Positions 34,277-44,063 of a stretch of DNA of 64,000 nt are shown here, one piece after another. Source of the DNA: Ignavibacteria bacterium. GTDB lineage: Bacteria; Bacteroidota; Ignavibacteria; Ignavibacteriales; Ignavibacteriaceae. The notes beneath the pieces were generated by a model that saw nothing but the letters and a program-made list of their open reading frames with translations, was not told the origin of the DNA and did no database searches. The translations under genes were made by a program, and so were the position numbers. Each line of letters starts with the position of its first letter. The stretch's first letter is position 1. The stretch spans positions 186,001-250,000 of the forward strand of contig JAJTBZ010000097.1 of assembly GCA_021286645.1 (NCBI GenBank), written 5' to 3'.

Positions 34277-34819
34277 ATGGCAATATCATTGCTCAATAAT
34301 AGCATCCTGACGGCGAACCCGATGTTGGCGACGTGGTTTCAGGAAACTACCGGACCGGAGATTCAGCGGCAAAAAAGCGCGAACCCATCGGCTCCGAAAA
34401 CTGCTATTCCCGGCGATAAACTGATATTGAGCCAACAGGCAAAAAACTTATTAGCCGCCATTGATGCTTCGGGTATGGATCCGATACAACCCCAATTAAG
34501 TAACTCAGCGCCGGTAGCGGGTATGGCCTATGCATATCAGACAGGGCTGAATCCCAATTATAGTATGCCGGGAACCTCATCGGTTACAGCCGGCCCGAAG
34601 AAAACAGCAACCGAAGCGCTATTTGAGGGATCTGAAAAGGGAATTGATACAGATTCTGATTCTGATGATGTTACAGCTTCGGGTTATTTTGTCACTCTTC
34701 CTTCGGGTAATAATAATTCTGCCGTTATTCCAACGGTTACACCGCAAAAACAACTTACCGATAAATACCTGGCAGCTCAAAACAGCTATACAGGTTCTTT
34801 AGTTAATATGACCTTTTAA
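34277..34819 (+). CDS. Hypothetical protein, Ser/Ala/Pro-rich
   Basis: 180 residues, not recognised. AGAAAGG stands 4-5 bp before the ATG, so expression is likely. There is no signal peptide or membrane segment. An amphipathic piece, GDKLILSQQAKNLLAAID (about 45-65), is followed by low-complexity sequence and an acidic DTDSDSDD run near 125. The LSxxA pattern recalls short motifs of flagellar or anti-sigma peptides, but this is too little to name a function. The stop overlaps the end of the convergent patatin gene by 4 bp. Confidence 0.6.
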   Translation: MAISLLNNSILTANPMLATWFQETTGPEIQRQKSANPSAPKTAIPGDKLILSQQAKNLLAAIDASGMDPIQPQLSNSAPVAGMAYAYQTGLNPNYSMPGTSSVTAGPKKTATEALFEGSEKGIDTDSDSDDVTASGYFVTLPSGNNNSAVIPTVTPQKQLTDKYLAAQNSYTGSLVNMTF

Positions 34820-35682
34820 TTATCCTGTAAATATTCCTTGAGAGCCGGAACGAATACCGCTGCATCCTTATACCCAATATCGTATACAGCGTACAGTTTT
34901 TGTTTATCTCTCTCCACGCGTCCCACAGCTAGGGTTTGTTGCGGGCGGATAACAAATACTCGTCCCGTTCTTTCGGCTTCCTCGATATAGTCCATTGTTT
35001 CATTGTACATGATATGCCTGTTACGAAGAGTGGTCTGCAAACCGGGGAAGGCGGGGTACCGTAAAGCGGCATATTTAGCGAGGGGCTCAATTTTTTTTCT
35101 ATAACCATTTGGCTGGGTAAGTATGATAACATTTTTCGTATTCCCGTCGCTCTCGCTTTTCCTGATGGGTACAGAATCGCTTAAGCCGCCATCCATATAT
35201 GGCTCTCCTTTATAAAATACGGGTTTTTGAATAAAGGGGAGGCTTGAGCTGGCCTGAAGAATTTTCATATAGCTGTTCCCAAGTTCCTTATGTCCATAAT
35301 ATTCTGCCTGCCCGGTTTTACAATTAGTAACAACAGTAATACAGTTGCAATTATGCGAGAAGAAAGCAGTATAATCAAATAATTCAATGGAATTTGGTAT
35401 GGTGTTAAAGATGAAATCCATTCCGAACAGTTCACCACGGAAAAGCAGTCGTTTGTAACTAATGTAGCGGGGATCGTTCACAAAGCTGATATTAACAATT
35501 TTATTTCGCATTGTTTGGCGTGAGACATAATTAGCGGCATTGCAGGCTCCCATAGATACACCAATGATATAAGGGAACCAAAGTTCATTTTCCATAAAAA
35601 ACTGCAGTATGCCTGAAGTATATACTCCCCGCATACCGCCGCCTTCCAGTATTAATCCAGTATTTTTCAATTTCTTTCCCAA
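34816..35682 (-). CDS. Patatin-like phospholipase
   Basis: 288 residues, cytoplasmic. The oxyanion loop EGGGMRGVYTSGIL, the nucleophile elbow GVSMGACNAANY (Ser in G-x-S-x-G) and the catalytic Asp in MDGGLSDSVP make up the full Ser-Asp dyad of the patatin family. About 90 C-terminal residues (LRNRHIMYNETMDYIEEAER, RVFVIRPQQTLAVGR) match the DUF6363-type extension of the YjjU/RssA-like branch. It probably hydrolyses acyl chains from phospholipids; substrate unknown. It is a single gene on its strand, with no clear partner. Confidence 0.88.
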   Translation of the reverse strand: MGKKLKNTGLILEGGGMRGVYTSGILQFFMENELWFPYIIGVSMGACNAANYVSRQTMRNKIVNISFVNDPRYISYKRLLFRGELFGMDFIFNTIPNSIELFDYTAFFSHNCNCITVVTNCKTGQAEYYGHKELGNSYMKILQASSSLPFIQKPVFYKGEPYMDGGLSDSVPIRKSESDGNTKNVIILTQPNGYRKKIEPLAKYAALRYPAFPGLQTTLRNRHIMYNETMDYIEEAERTGRVFVIRPQQTLAVGRVERDKQKLYAVYDIGYKDAAVFVPALKEYLQDN

Positions 35683-36234
35683 AAAAATCCATTACAAAAA
35701 TACAATAACCAGATTGCTAATAAAAGTAGGAAAGATAACCGTAGAATACCTGTGAAGGGGTTTAGTATTGGCATAAAAAACCGTATTTTTACCGGGCGTA
35801 TTTTGCTCATTTACAGCCGGAAAAAAGGAGAATTATTCTCCCTCAGGAATGAGATGACATACTTTCTGCCAATGAGATGAGGTAGAATGCGAAGATTCTG
35901 AATTGGCGGCTGGAAAATCTGTGTTATAAATGGTTTTTTAGACCCGAAACAGAAATTTTCAATTCAAAAGATCAGTGTTAACGCTTCATTGGGGGTATAA
36001 CGAGCCCATGGGAAGTAAGACCGGCAATAGAGATAAAATACCCCGCGTTAGGATCATCCTGGCATAATAATTGCTTTTATGCAAGTGCCGTGCCGGGGGA
36101 GTGCAGAACCGCACGAACAGGCCCTGAGAATGGCAGTACTGAAACCTGCTGTGGTTTTCTACTGCCAACCCGCTTACAGCGGCGGATTGAACAAACACTG
36201 TAATAAATAATTTTTTCAGTTATTCAGATTGGTT
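35683..36234. other. Divergent intergenic region, no gene recognised
   Basis: About 550 bp between the patatin gene and the AspT-like transporter gene, which diverge. A minus-strand frame at 35986-36198 has no protein-like character. No RNA or repeat is recognised; promoters for both neighbours must lie here. Confidence 0.5.
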
Positions 36235-37902
36235 ATGAACGCAATTACTTCTCTTTTTACATCCGTAAGCATCGCCTCTGCTGTTCTTTACCTTGCTTTG
36301 GCGGCTTTTTCGGGTATTCTGATCGGGAGGCTGGAATTCAAGAATATTAAGCTGGGAATAGCAGGTGTTCTCTTTTCCGGCTTATTTCTCTCTCATTTAG
36401 GAGCGCGTCCTCAGGTAGAAATTTTACATTTCGCGCGTGAATTCGGACTCATATTATTTGTTTACGCTATTGGGCTGGATATTGGCCCCCGTTTCGTTTC
36501 TTCATTCAAGAATGAGGGATTGAAATTAAACCTGTTTGCCATTTCCATTGTTCTGCTGAATGCAGTTGTTACCCTGGCATTGTATTTCGGGCTTCATCTG
36601 GATCCGGCATTAATTACCGGTATTATGTGTGGCGCCGTTACCAATACACCTAGTTTAGGAACTACGCAACAGATATTAATGGAATTTTCGAAAAACGGTA
36701 TGGGAGCAGCGAATGCCAATCTTTCGGGCATGGGATATGCCATTGCGTATCCATTCGGTATTTTTGGTATTATTCTGGTAATGCTGCTACTTCGCATAAT
36801 CTTTCGTATCAAAGTGAAAGATGAAGTACAGGATTATACAAATAGTCTTACCAACGCGGGCCTTAAACTGGAAAGTGTAACAATTAAGGTAACAAACCCG
36901 CAATTGTTTAATCGGAATATTGGCTACATCCGTCACGTTATTGATAAAGAATTAGTAATCTCTCGTATATTACGTGGAAACGAATGGATTATACCCATTG
37001 ATGAGACGCAGATTCTTGATGGCGATATTCTCTATGGTGTATCGCAAATGGATCATATAGAAAACCTGGAAATAAAAATCGGTCAGGTTACTATATCAGA
37101 AAAACGCGAGATTTCCGGTACTTTGGCAATGGCTCATATACTTGTTACAAACAGAAAATATGCCGGCAAAACTATTCAGCAAATCGGTATCTATCGCCGG
37201 TACGAAGCCAATATTACGAGAATATTCCGTGCCGGTATCGAAATACTCCCATCTTTGGATACCTCGGTAGAATTTGGTGATACGGTACGGGTTGTTGGTA
37301 AAGCTGACTTGTTGAACGACATTAAAAATGAGTTGGGTAATTCGATTAAAGAACTCGCGATGCCGAATACAGTTCCAATTTTTATCGGAATCTTTTTAGG
37401 TGTTATACTGGGTTCTATTCCTATTTTTATACCCGGCTTGCCGGCTCCCGCGAAACTTGGTTTGGCTGGCGGGCCGTTACTTGTTGCTATATTGTTAGGC
37501 CACTTCGGCAGAGTTGGGAAAATGGATTTCTATATGACTCCCGGTGCAAATATGATGTTGCGCGAGATAGGTATAACATTGTTTCTTGCCGCGGTTGGGT
37601 TGCTTTCAGGTGCCAACTTTGTAAACACTATCTGGAATGGCGGTTACTGGTGGATGCTTTACGGTGCTGTTATAACATTTATTCCGATTATGATAGTTGC
37701 TTCGGTTGCGCGATTAATGAAAGTCAATTATCTGAAGATTTGTGGATTGATTTCCGGAACAATGACAGACCCGCCTGCACTGGAGTTTGCCAATTCATTG
37801 GCCCCGGTGCCCGCGCAGGCAACCGCGTACGCGTCGGTATACCCGTTGGCTATGTTTCTGAGAATTTTACTGGCGCAGATATTGTTGCTGTTTACCATGT
37901 AA
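36235..37902 (+). CDS. AspT/YidE-type transporter with two RCK-C (TrkA-C) domains
   Basis: 555 residues. Two membrane halves (about 1-185 and 375-555) each hold the duplicated AAE-family motif: MCGAVTNTPSLGTTQQ in the first and ISGTMTDPPALEFAN in the second. Between them are two TrkA-C type ligand-binding domains (GDILYGVSQMDHIENLEI; GDTVRVVGKADLLNDI). This is the plan of aspartate:alanine exchangers and of the YidE/YbjL putative transporters. The true substrate cannot be told. The ATG at 36235 is taken as start. A strong terminator follows. Confidence 0.82.
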   Translation: MNAITSLFTSVSIASAVLYLALAAFSGILIGRLEFKNIKLGIAGVLFSGLFLSHLGARPQVEILHFAREFGLILFVYAIGLDIGPRFVSSFKNEGLKLNLFAISIVLLNAVVTLALYFGLHLDPALITGIMCGAVTNTPSLGTTQQILMEFSKNGMGAANANLSGMGYAIAYPFGIFGIILVMLLLRIIFRIKVKDEVQDYTNSLTNAGLKLESVTIKVTNPQLFNRNIGYIRHVIDKELVISRILRGNEWIIPIDETQILDGDILYGVSQMDHIENLEIKIGQVTISEKREISGTLAMAHILVTNRKYAGKTIQQIGIYRRYEANITRIFRAGIEILPSLDTSVEFGDTVRVVGKADLLNDIKNELGNSIKELAMPNTVPIFIGIFLGVILGSIPIFIPGLPAPAKLGLAGGPLLVAILLGHFGRVGKMDFYMTPGANMMLREIGITLFLAAVGLLSGANFVNTIWNGGYWWMLYGAVITFIPIMIVASVARLMKVNYLKICGLISGTMTDPPALEFANSLAPVPAQATAYASVYPLAMFLRILLAQILLLFTM

Positions 37903-37924
37903 AATAAGTTGGCAGAAAATGCAT

Positions 37925-37957
37925 AAGCGGCACTCAATCGGGTGCCGCTTTTTTTTT
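37925..37957 (+). terminator. Intrinsic terminator after the AspT-like gene
   Basis: AAGCGGCAC pairs with GTGCCGCTT and runs into nine T residues: a textbook rho-independent terminator 22 bp after the stop codon. Confidence 0.92.
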
Positions 37958-38028
37958 GTTAAGTTTCATTTAAACGTCAGTAGACAATATCAATAAAATC
38001 AGATGCCTGAAATGGAAATGTCCTCCTA

Positions 38029-39084
38029 TTACAGCATATCCATTTTGCGGAGGAGGTACATGATAATAACCCCGGACATCATGCTTGCCAGATGCACCAG
38101 CCAGGCAACGCCCTGAATATTAAGTGTTATACCAATTAATTGTTGGGCAACAAACCAGATACCGATGTATACCCACACGGGCACAGTAATTTTTAGGGGG
38201 AACACAAATATCATTTTATAGAAACGTAGTTTTGCTTTTGGATAGAGAACCAGGTAGCAGCCTAAAATTCCTGAAATAGCACCACTGGCGCCCAACAGCG
38301 GAATTCCTGACTTGAAATTAAAAAAGCCATAAATTAGTCCGCCGAGCAGCCCGGTGAAAAGGTAAATGGTGAGGTACTTAAGTCCACCGCATCTATCCTC
38401 GATATTATCGCCAAAGATATACAGAAAGAACATATTGCCGAATAAATGGCCCACGCCGCCATGCAGAAACATACTGGAAAACAAGGTGTAGGAAAATTCC
38501 AGCGGGTGAGCGAAAAACCTTGCCGGAACAAATGTGAAACTCATAGCATCTTCGGGTGCCATGAGGAGTTCCATGATGAACATAACCACGTTGAAAATGA
38601 TAAGGCCGTAGGTAACGACAGGGGTATGGTTTACAGGGATATCGTCTTCAATCCAGCCGAAAAACGATTTTATAAAACTGCCGCCGGATTCCAGGCTGCT
38701 TTCCTTAACTTCATGAGAACTGAGATTGATGTATGGTTTACCGGCAAAGATATACCAGTTTAAAAAACCGCCAATGTCTTCAGTTTTAAGCCAAATACCA
38801 TTGCATTTAACGCATCGCAGAACCGCGGTGCCTGAATCCATGAGGTTGTGTGATTCCGCCAAATGGTTACAATCGGGGCAATACCCATTCGATATAACCC
38901 TGTAGTCGGGTATTGGTGCATTTTCGAACTTTTTAATGATCGCTTCGTTATCAGACAGGTATTTAACGAATCCCGGAAATTGCTGCGCGCTAATCCAAAA
39001 TCCCCTGCATGATTCACAAAAACTTAACTTACTGCCGCTATAATCCTTCGCGGCCATGGATTTATTACATGCCGGACACTGCAT
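38029..39084 (-). CDS. Rhomboid intramembrane serine protease with N-terminal zinc ribbons
   Basis: 351 residues. The first 110 hold two C-x2-C ... C-x2-C ribbons (MQCPACNKS/FCESCRGFW and GYCPDCNHL/LRCVKCNGIW) of the zf-TFIIB type. Six membrane segments follow with the rhomboid marks HGGVGHLFGNMFFLYIFGDN, the catalytic Ser in GASGAISGILG and the His in WLVHLASMMSG. Ribbon-rhomboid proteins occur in many bacteria; the substrate is not known. The last residues stay in the membrane, so there is no C-terminal domain. Not linked to neighbours, which face other ways or are further than 100 bp. Confidence 0.88.
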   Translation of the reverse strand: MQCPACNKSMAAKDYSGSKLSFCESCRGFWISAQQFPGFVKYLSDNEAIIKKFENAPIPDYRVISNGYCPDCNHLAESHNLMDSGTAVLRCVKCNGIWLKTEDIGGFLNWYIFAGKPYINLSSHEVKESSLESGGSFIKSFFGWIEDDIPVNHTPVVTYGLIIFNVVMFIMELLMAPEDAMSFTFVPARFFAHPLEFSYTLFSSMFLHGGVGHLFGNMFFLYIFGDNIEDRCGGLKYLTIYLFTGLLGGLIYGFFNFKSGIPLLGASGAISGILGCYLVLYPKAKLRFYKMIFVFPLKITVPVWVYIGIWFVAQQLIGITLNIQGVAWLVHLASMMSGVIIMYLLRKMDML

Positions 39085-39190
39085 AATATGTTAGACCCCT
39101 CATATTGATGAATTAACTGATAAAACCACTACACAATATAAAATTGACTCGGTTCATAATCAATACAGAAGATATACCCAAATGGAATTA

Positions 39191-40708
39191 TTACGGGAAA
39201 GGCTCATATCTCATGCTTGATGGAATATCGGGTAGATGCAGAACAAAAAGATTTTTTCGGGCTCGGGTAATTGCTGTATAAGCCCATCGCATGTATTCCT
39301 CCGACCCGGGGGCAATGAAAGAACGGAAATCGAGGAATACGTTAGTCCACTCGCCGCCCTGTGCCTTGTGGCAGGTAATAGCATAACCGAATTTCACTTG
39401 CAAAGCATTTAGATACGGACTGTTTTTTAGTGCCTCCTTAAAAGCCTCTTCCTGCTCATGGAATAATTCGGGGTTGTCCTTCTTTAATTTTTTCGCGGGT
39501 GGAATGAGACGGTGCATTTCCATCGCGGCCTGTTTTAAGGCTGCCCATTCTTTTGCCTGAAGAGATGCGGCCGGAGACCATAGCAAATTCTCCATAACAG
39601 TACACGAGGTATGGACAATTTCATTCATTTCATCCCGACTCGATACCGTTACATCACGGAAAATAAATGTATAGGTATTTCCATCAATTGCTTCCACCGA
39701 ATAAGTTCTTACTTCGGGATTCACTTTTATTACTTCAACAATATCGCCATTCAGTAGTCCAAACAGCCGGTTGTTTGAGGTAACCAGAAGGCGGTCGCCT
39801 TTTTGAATGGGGGCATTTTTATCTTTGAACTTTAGTGATCGAAGCAGGTTGTTATAGTAGGCCGCGAATTTATTTGTTGAGACCAGTACAATAGTTTCCT
39901 CTTCAGATGAATCTGCGACAGCATCTTTCCAATAAGGTAAGAACTGCGTGTTTTGAATTCTGCAGGCGATAGCATCATCAAATGCATCGAAAGAGTAATC
40001 TTTCATAACGAGGTATTCGCGAACCGCGGTGGCGACTTTCAGAATTACACTCTCTGCGCTTTGGCGGATAACATCAGTCAGTGTAAATTCACGTGCTGAA
40101 ATGTTGTATTCATTTTCCAGATACGAGGGATCGAGGGCGACAGATTGTGGTTGCTGGACCGGTGGAAGTTGTGCCGGGTCGCCGACGATAATTACTTTCC
40201 GACGAGGGAAGTGTAACTTGGCTGAGGGAAGTATTCCTATATGTTTAAAGAAATCCTTTAGAAGCCTGCCTGACCCAAAACTTAAAAATTCGCCGCTGCC
40301 TTCCGCATCGGAAAGCATGGAAGCTTCATCAATGATATATACCGTATCGGAGGAATGCTGATTATATTTTAATGCAAATTTTAATGCGGGTGTCTCATCG
40401 CCGGTCGCGCTTACTTCAACACTCTCTTTTGCTTCTCCGTAGATAAGCGAGTGAATAGTTGAAGCTGTATAACCGGTTTTTACCGAGAGTAAACGGGAAG
40501 CCCTGCCTGTTGGAGCGATTAAGAAAAATTCGCGTTTACGGTTAGCCAAAAAACGCGCTATGAAATGTATAAGATACGTCTTACCGGTTCCCGCAAAACC
40601 TTTTAGGATATATACGGGCTCGTCCGAAGAGAGAAACGCGATTATTTCCGCGTACGCGTTTTGCTGCGGCAATGTCAGTTGTAAATTATGTTCGGGAATC
40701 AGATTCAT
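39191..40708 (-). CDS. RecD-like/UvrD-type superfamily 1 DNA helicase
   Basis: 505 residues. Walker A is GFAGTGKTYLIHF, Walker B VYIIDEASML, motif III VGDPAQLPPV, and the C-terminal UvrD_C_2 box ITCHKAQGGEWTNVF, then YTAITRARKNLFVL. It fits short RecD/Dda-type 5'-3' helicases, common as stand-alone genes in Bacteroidota. It would act in DNA repair or recombination. No RecB or RecC genes are near. It is encoded 90 bp after the multi-PAS kinase on the same strand but with no functional link visible. Confidence 0.85.
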   Translation of the reverse strand: MNLIPEHNLQLTLPQQNAYAEIIAFLSSDEPVYILKGFAGTGKTYLIHFIARFLANRKREFFLIAPTGRASRLLSVKTGYTASTIHSLIYGEAKESVEVSATGDETPALKFALKYNQHSSDTVYIIDEASMLSDAEGSGEFLSFGSGRLLKDFFKHIGILPSAKLHFPRRKVIIVGDPAQLPPVQQPQSVALDPSYLENEYNISAREFTLTDVIRQSAESVILKVATAVREYLVMKDYSFDAFDDAIACRIQNTQFLPYWKDAVADSSEEETIVLVSTNKFAAYYNNLLRSLKFKDKNAPIQKGDRLLVTSNNRLFGLLNGDIVEVIKVNPEVRTYSVEAIDGNTYTFIFRDVTVSSRDEMNEIVHTSCTVMENLLWSPAASLQAKEWAALKQAAMEMHRLIPPAKKLKKDNPELFHEQEEAFKEALKNSPYLNALQVKFGYAITCHKAQGGEWTNVFLDFRSFIAPGSEEYMRWAYTAITRARKNLFVLHLPDIPSSMRYEPFP

Positions 40709-40798
40709 CAGAAGTTGATAATTATTATCGTATAAGATATGAAAATATAGAGAAAAGCTCTATCAGGTAGATGAACACGGGGATGATTTACACGTGAT

Positions 40799-43700
40799 TT
40801 ATTGGACAAGCGCGGGTAAGGTGAAATAAAAAGTGCTGCCCCTGCCCGCTTCGCTGTTAACAGAAAGTTCTCCGCCATGTTTTGTAACAATATCGCGACA
40901 AAGAACTAAACCGAGACCTGTTCCTTTTTCTTCGCGCGTGCCCAATTGCGTGTAATGGATATCAATTCGGAAAAGTTTTGTTAACGCTTCCTGTGGTATC
41001 CCGATTCCATTATCGGATACAGAGATGTAAGTTCCGGTTTCGGTTGTTTTGGCCAGAATGGTGACGGTGCTGTTTTCGTAACTGAATTTGATTGCATTTG
41101 CCAATAGATTGCGTAATACCATTTGAAGCATATTCCCATCGGCATAAATCAGAACATCGTCGGCGCAGTCAATCCTGATGCTAATATTTTTCTGCGAAGC
41201 CGAGTGATTCAGTAGATCAATTGCCAGGGAGATTTGATGCAGGCAAATCAATAATTCGGGTCGGAAGGGCATGCGGCCGGAACCTAGTCGTGACCATTGC
41301 AGCAGGTCTTCGAGTAATTGATTTTGGTTCTTTACTGATTTATATAAGTCAATTGAAATACTTTGTAATTGTTCAGGAGTGAAAATATTAATATCCTTCG
41401 CGATCATTTCTGTAACACTTAGGATACTGGCAAACGGGCCGCGGAGATCATGGCTGATAATAGAGAAGAATTTATCTTTTGACTCGTTCAGCGATTGCAA
41501 CTCATCGGCATATTGTTTCAGTTTTAATTCTGCTGCCTTCCGGTATGAAATATCACGGAGCGACCCTTCCACGCCAACAGGGGTACCATGCGAGTCAAAC
41601 ATAAAGTGGGCATTCACCGAGGTCATAACTTCAACACCCGATTTCCGGCGCAGCACAATCTCGTAATCGATTACTTCACCTTGTTCTTTTAAAACTTCCA
41701 GCAGCTTTTGTCTTTCTTCGGGATGCGCGTAAACCTGATGAACCGGCTTGCCAATGAGTGAATCTGCCGGATAATCCGAGTAGCGTTGAATTGAGGGACT
41801 AATATCCGTAATAATGCCATTCATATCTGTCTGGTAGAAAACATCCTGAACATTTTCGAAAATACGCCGATATTTCAGTTCGCTTTTTCGCAATGCTTCT
41901 TCTGCCGTTTTCAGGTCGGTAATATCAATCATGCTTGTTAACCAGCATTGAGTTATGCCCACCTGAATACGATCTGCTGAGAACAATCCGATAATAACAG
42001 AGCGATCTTTGCATTGAACTTCAACTTCCAGATTAACAATGGGTGATCCGGAAGAAGAAAGATCTTTCAAATTCTGAAGAAGATTGGCATTGGGGAATAA
42101 ATTTAGATCAATGGCTGTTTTGCCAATTACCTCATCGCGGGAATAGCCGAGCTTTTTAATAAATGCCTGATTGATATTCAGAATTCGGCCGCTACTGCCT
42201 TGTGAGATAGTCATTATCGTTGAAACAGAATGGAAAGCACTGGAAAACATTTCTTCGGATAAACGCAATTTCGTTATATCTTTAATAACAATAAAGATTG
42301 CCTCTTTGCCATTCCAGTTGCCTGCAACAGCCCGGGTTTCGACCGGGATGAAAACGTGTTTGGCGTTAATCACGGGTATTGAAGTGGTCTCTTCATCGCC
42401 CTCGAGCAACGAGCTTATTAACGAAAGCCCCTCTTGTTGATATGCTGAGGGGTAAAGCGAAAGGAAGTTGGCGTTCAGCATTTCATCACGTGAATAGCGT
42501 AGTTTGCGTAAAGTAGTGTCGTTGCATTCAATAATAGTACCATCGGGTCGAATGACCAGCACCATATCTTCAATGGTATTAAAAAATGTATCCAGATTCG
42601 TCTTCGATTGCAATAATTCCTGTTCAAGTTTCTTTCTTTCAGAAATATCGATTATACTTTCGATCAGGTAGGTGTGGCCGTTGATCTCCTGCTGTGAAAC
42701 ACTTTTTAATATCGGGATACTATCGCCGTTATAGCGCAGAAGTACCTTATCGGACATATTCATATGTTCGTGTAAGTCGGTTACCGGGCAGGCGCCAATT
42801 TCGCGGGGACATATGAAGCGATGGCATATTTGCCCGACTACTTCATCTCTGCCGGCCCCGATCATTTCCAGACCGACAGGGTTAATATCTACAATTTTAT
42901 GAGTAGCAGCATCAATTATTATTACACCTGAAGCCAGGGCAGTAAGAATGCTTTGTAGCCACATCCTGCTTTCCAGTAGTGCTTCTTCAAGCTGCCTTTG
43001 TTCGGTGATGTCATAATTAACGCCAACCATCCGAACTGGTTTGCTGTTGGCATCACGTATAACATTTCCGTAGGCTTTAATATAATGTAAAGAATTATCA
43101 GTATGAATTACACGAAATTCGGTATCGTATTGTTTCTCGCCGGCAAGGGCTGCGTTAATTAAATTCTCGCAATATTCGCGGTCATCGGGATGTAACGCGT
43201 TTACCCATGCTGCATGGATTCCGGAGAACAGGCTTGGCTTTACACCGTAGAGCTTATACATCATATCATCCCAAATCAGAATATCCTGCTTTACATCCCA
43301 ATCCCAAACGGCAAGTTGCCCGGCAGTTTTTGCTATTTTGAAACGCTCAAGCAGAATGTCAGCATGGGGGGCAGAACGCAAGTGCCAGCCTTCCGCGTTA
43401 AATGTAAGCATATACATAGCTGCCTGGTCCGAATCAAGGTAAAGCGGCATGATATCACATTTAACCTTACTGCCGTTATTCCTTTCAAGTTCTATTTGTT
43501 TCGGTTGTTTGTCGGCAAACGAATCCGGATTAAACTCTGGTTCGGGGATTTGAGTGAAAAACAATTCCAGATGTTTTTGTGCCAGGTCGTCGCTTGCGGC
43601 GTGTACCAGGCGCGCGAACTGAATATTCGCGCTGTATATTATTCCACTGGTTGAGGTGAGAACGCCTGCTGTATTGGTAATTTCACACATCTTCAACAAC

Positions 43701-43987
43701 TGGCGCGCGTGCATTTCGAATTCCTGGTGCTTCCTGAGCGGTTCGAACAGATTGTTATACACACTAAGCATGAGCGCTGCCGCTGAAAGAATTGCAATTC
43801 CAAGGAGTAAGTAAAATTCTGACGATCCGGGTTTAATGTTAATTAGCGCGGGTAATAGTGTACACAAGAGAAAAAGAATAAACAAAAGGCCAGGCAAAAG
43901 GATGTGCTTACTTTTCAGGAGTGAAAAGCCGAAGTAAGTGAATTCACGTTTTTCAATTATCGTTTCCGGTATCTGCATGTCTTTCAC
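40799..43987 (-). CDS. Membrane multi-PAS sensor histidine kinase
   Basis: 1062 residues. Two membrane helices near the N-terminus (about 20-65: LLPGLLFILFLLCTLLPALI and FYLLLGIAILSAAALMLSVY) are followed by about six PAS units, several with PAC ends (VRMVGVNYDITEQRQ, YLIESIIDISERKKLE, EGSLRDISYRK). HisKA has its His near 846 (FFSIISHDLRGPFAS) and the HATPase reads LLANAIKFS, DNGIGIP, GTGLGLVL. No receiver domain. It lies 76 bp after the second kinase gene of the FIST operon and may belong to it. PAS number and C-terminal half are clear; ligands are not. Confidence 0.87.
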   Translation of the reverse strand: MKDMQIPETIIEKREFTYFGFSLLKSKHILLPGLLFILFLLCTLLPALINIKPGSSEFYLLLGIAILSAAALMLSVYNNLFEPLRKHQEFEMHARQLLKMCEITNTAGVLTSTSGIIYSANIQFARLVHAASDDLAQKHLELFFTQIPEPEFNPDSFADKQPKQIELERNNGSKVKCDIMPLYLDSDQAAMYMLTFNAEGWHLRSAPHADILLERFKIAKTAGQLAVWDWDVKQDILIWDDMMYKLYGVKPSLFSGIHAAWVNALHPDDREYCENLINAALAGEKQYDTEFRVIHTDNSLHYIKAYGNVIRDANSKPVRMVGVNYDITEQRQLEEALLESRMWLQSILTALASGVIIIDAATHKIVDINPVGLEMIGAGRDEVVGQICHRFICPREIGACPVTDLHEHMNMSDKVLLRYNGDSIPILKSVSQQEINGHTYLIESIIDISERKKLEQELLQSKTNLDTFFNTIEDMVLVIRPDGTIIECNDTTLRKLRYSRDEMLNANFLSLYPSAYQQEGLSLISSLLEGDEETTSIPVINAKHVFIPVETRAVAGNWNGKEAIFIVIKDITKLRLSEEMFSSAFHSVSTIMTISQGSSGRILNINQAFIKKLGYSRDEVIGKTAIDLNLFPNANLLQNLKDLSSSGSPIVNLEVEVQCKDRSVIIGLFSADRIQVGITQCWLTSMIDITDLKTAEEALRKSELKYRRIFENVQDVFYQTDMNGIITDISPSIQRYSDYPADSLIGKPVHQVYAHPEERQKLLEVLKEQGEVIDYEIVLRRKSGVEVMTSVNAHFMFDSHGTPVGVEGSLRDISYRKAAELKLKQYADELQSLNESKDKFFSIISHDLRGPFASILSVTEMIAKDINIFTPEQLQSISIDLYKSVKNQNQLLEDLLQWSRLGSGRMPFRPELLICLHQISLAIDLLNHSASQKNISIRIDCADDVLIYADGNMLQMVLRNLLANAIKFSYENSTVTILAKTTETGTYISVSDNGIGIPQEALTKLFRIDIHYTQLGTREEKGTGLGLVLCRDIVTKHGGELSVNSEAGRGSTFYFTLPALVQ

Positions 43988-44063
43988 AGTAAGTCAAAAA
44001 TCAGAATATGGAAGTAACGAACAATACAGATTGAATATAGTATATTTTTTATTTAAATGCACT

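Noticed and set aside
35986-36198. 70-codon minus-strand frame in the gap before the transporter
   Set aside because: No signal, no motif, no Shine-Dalgarno.
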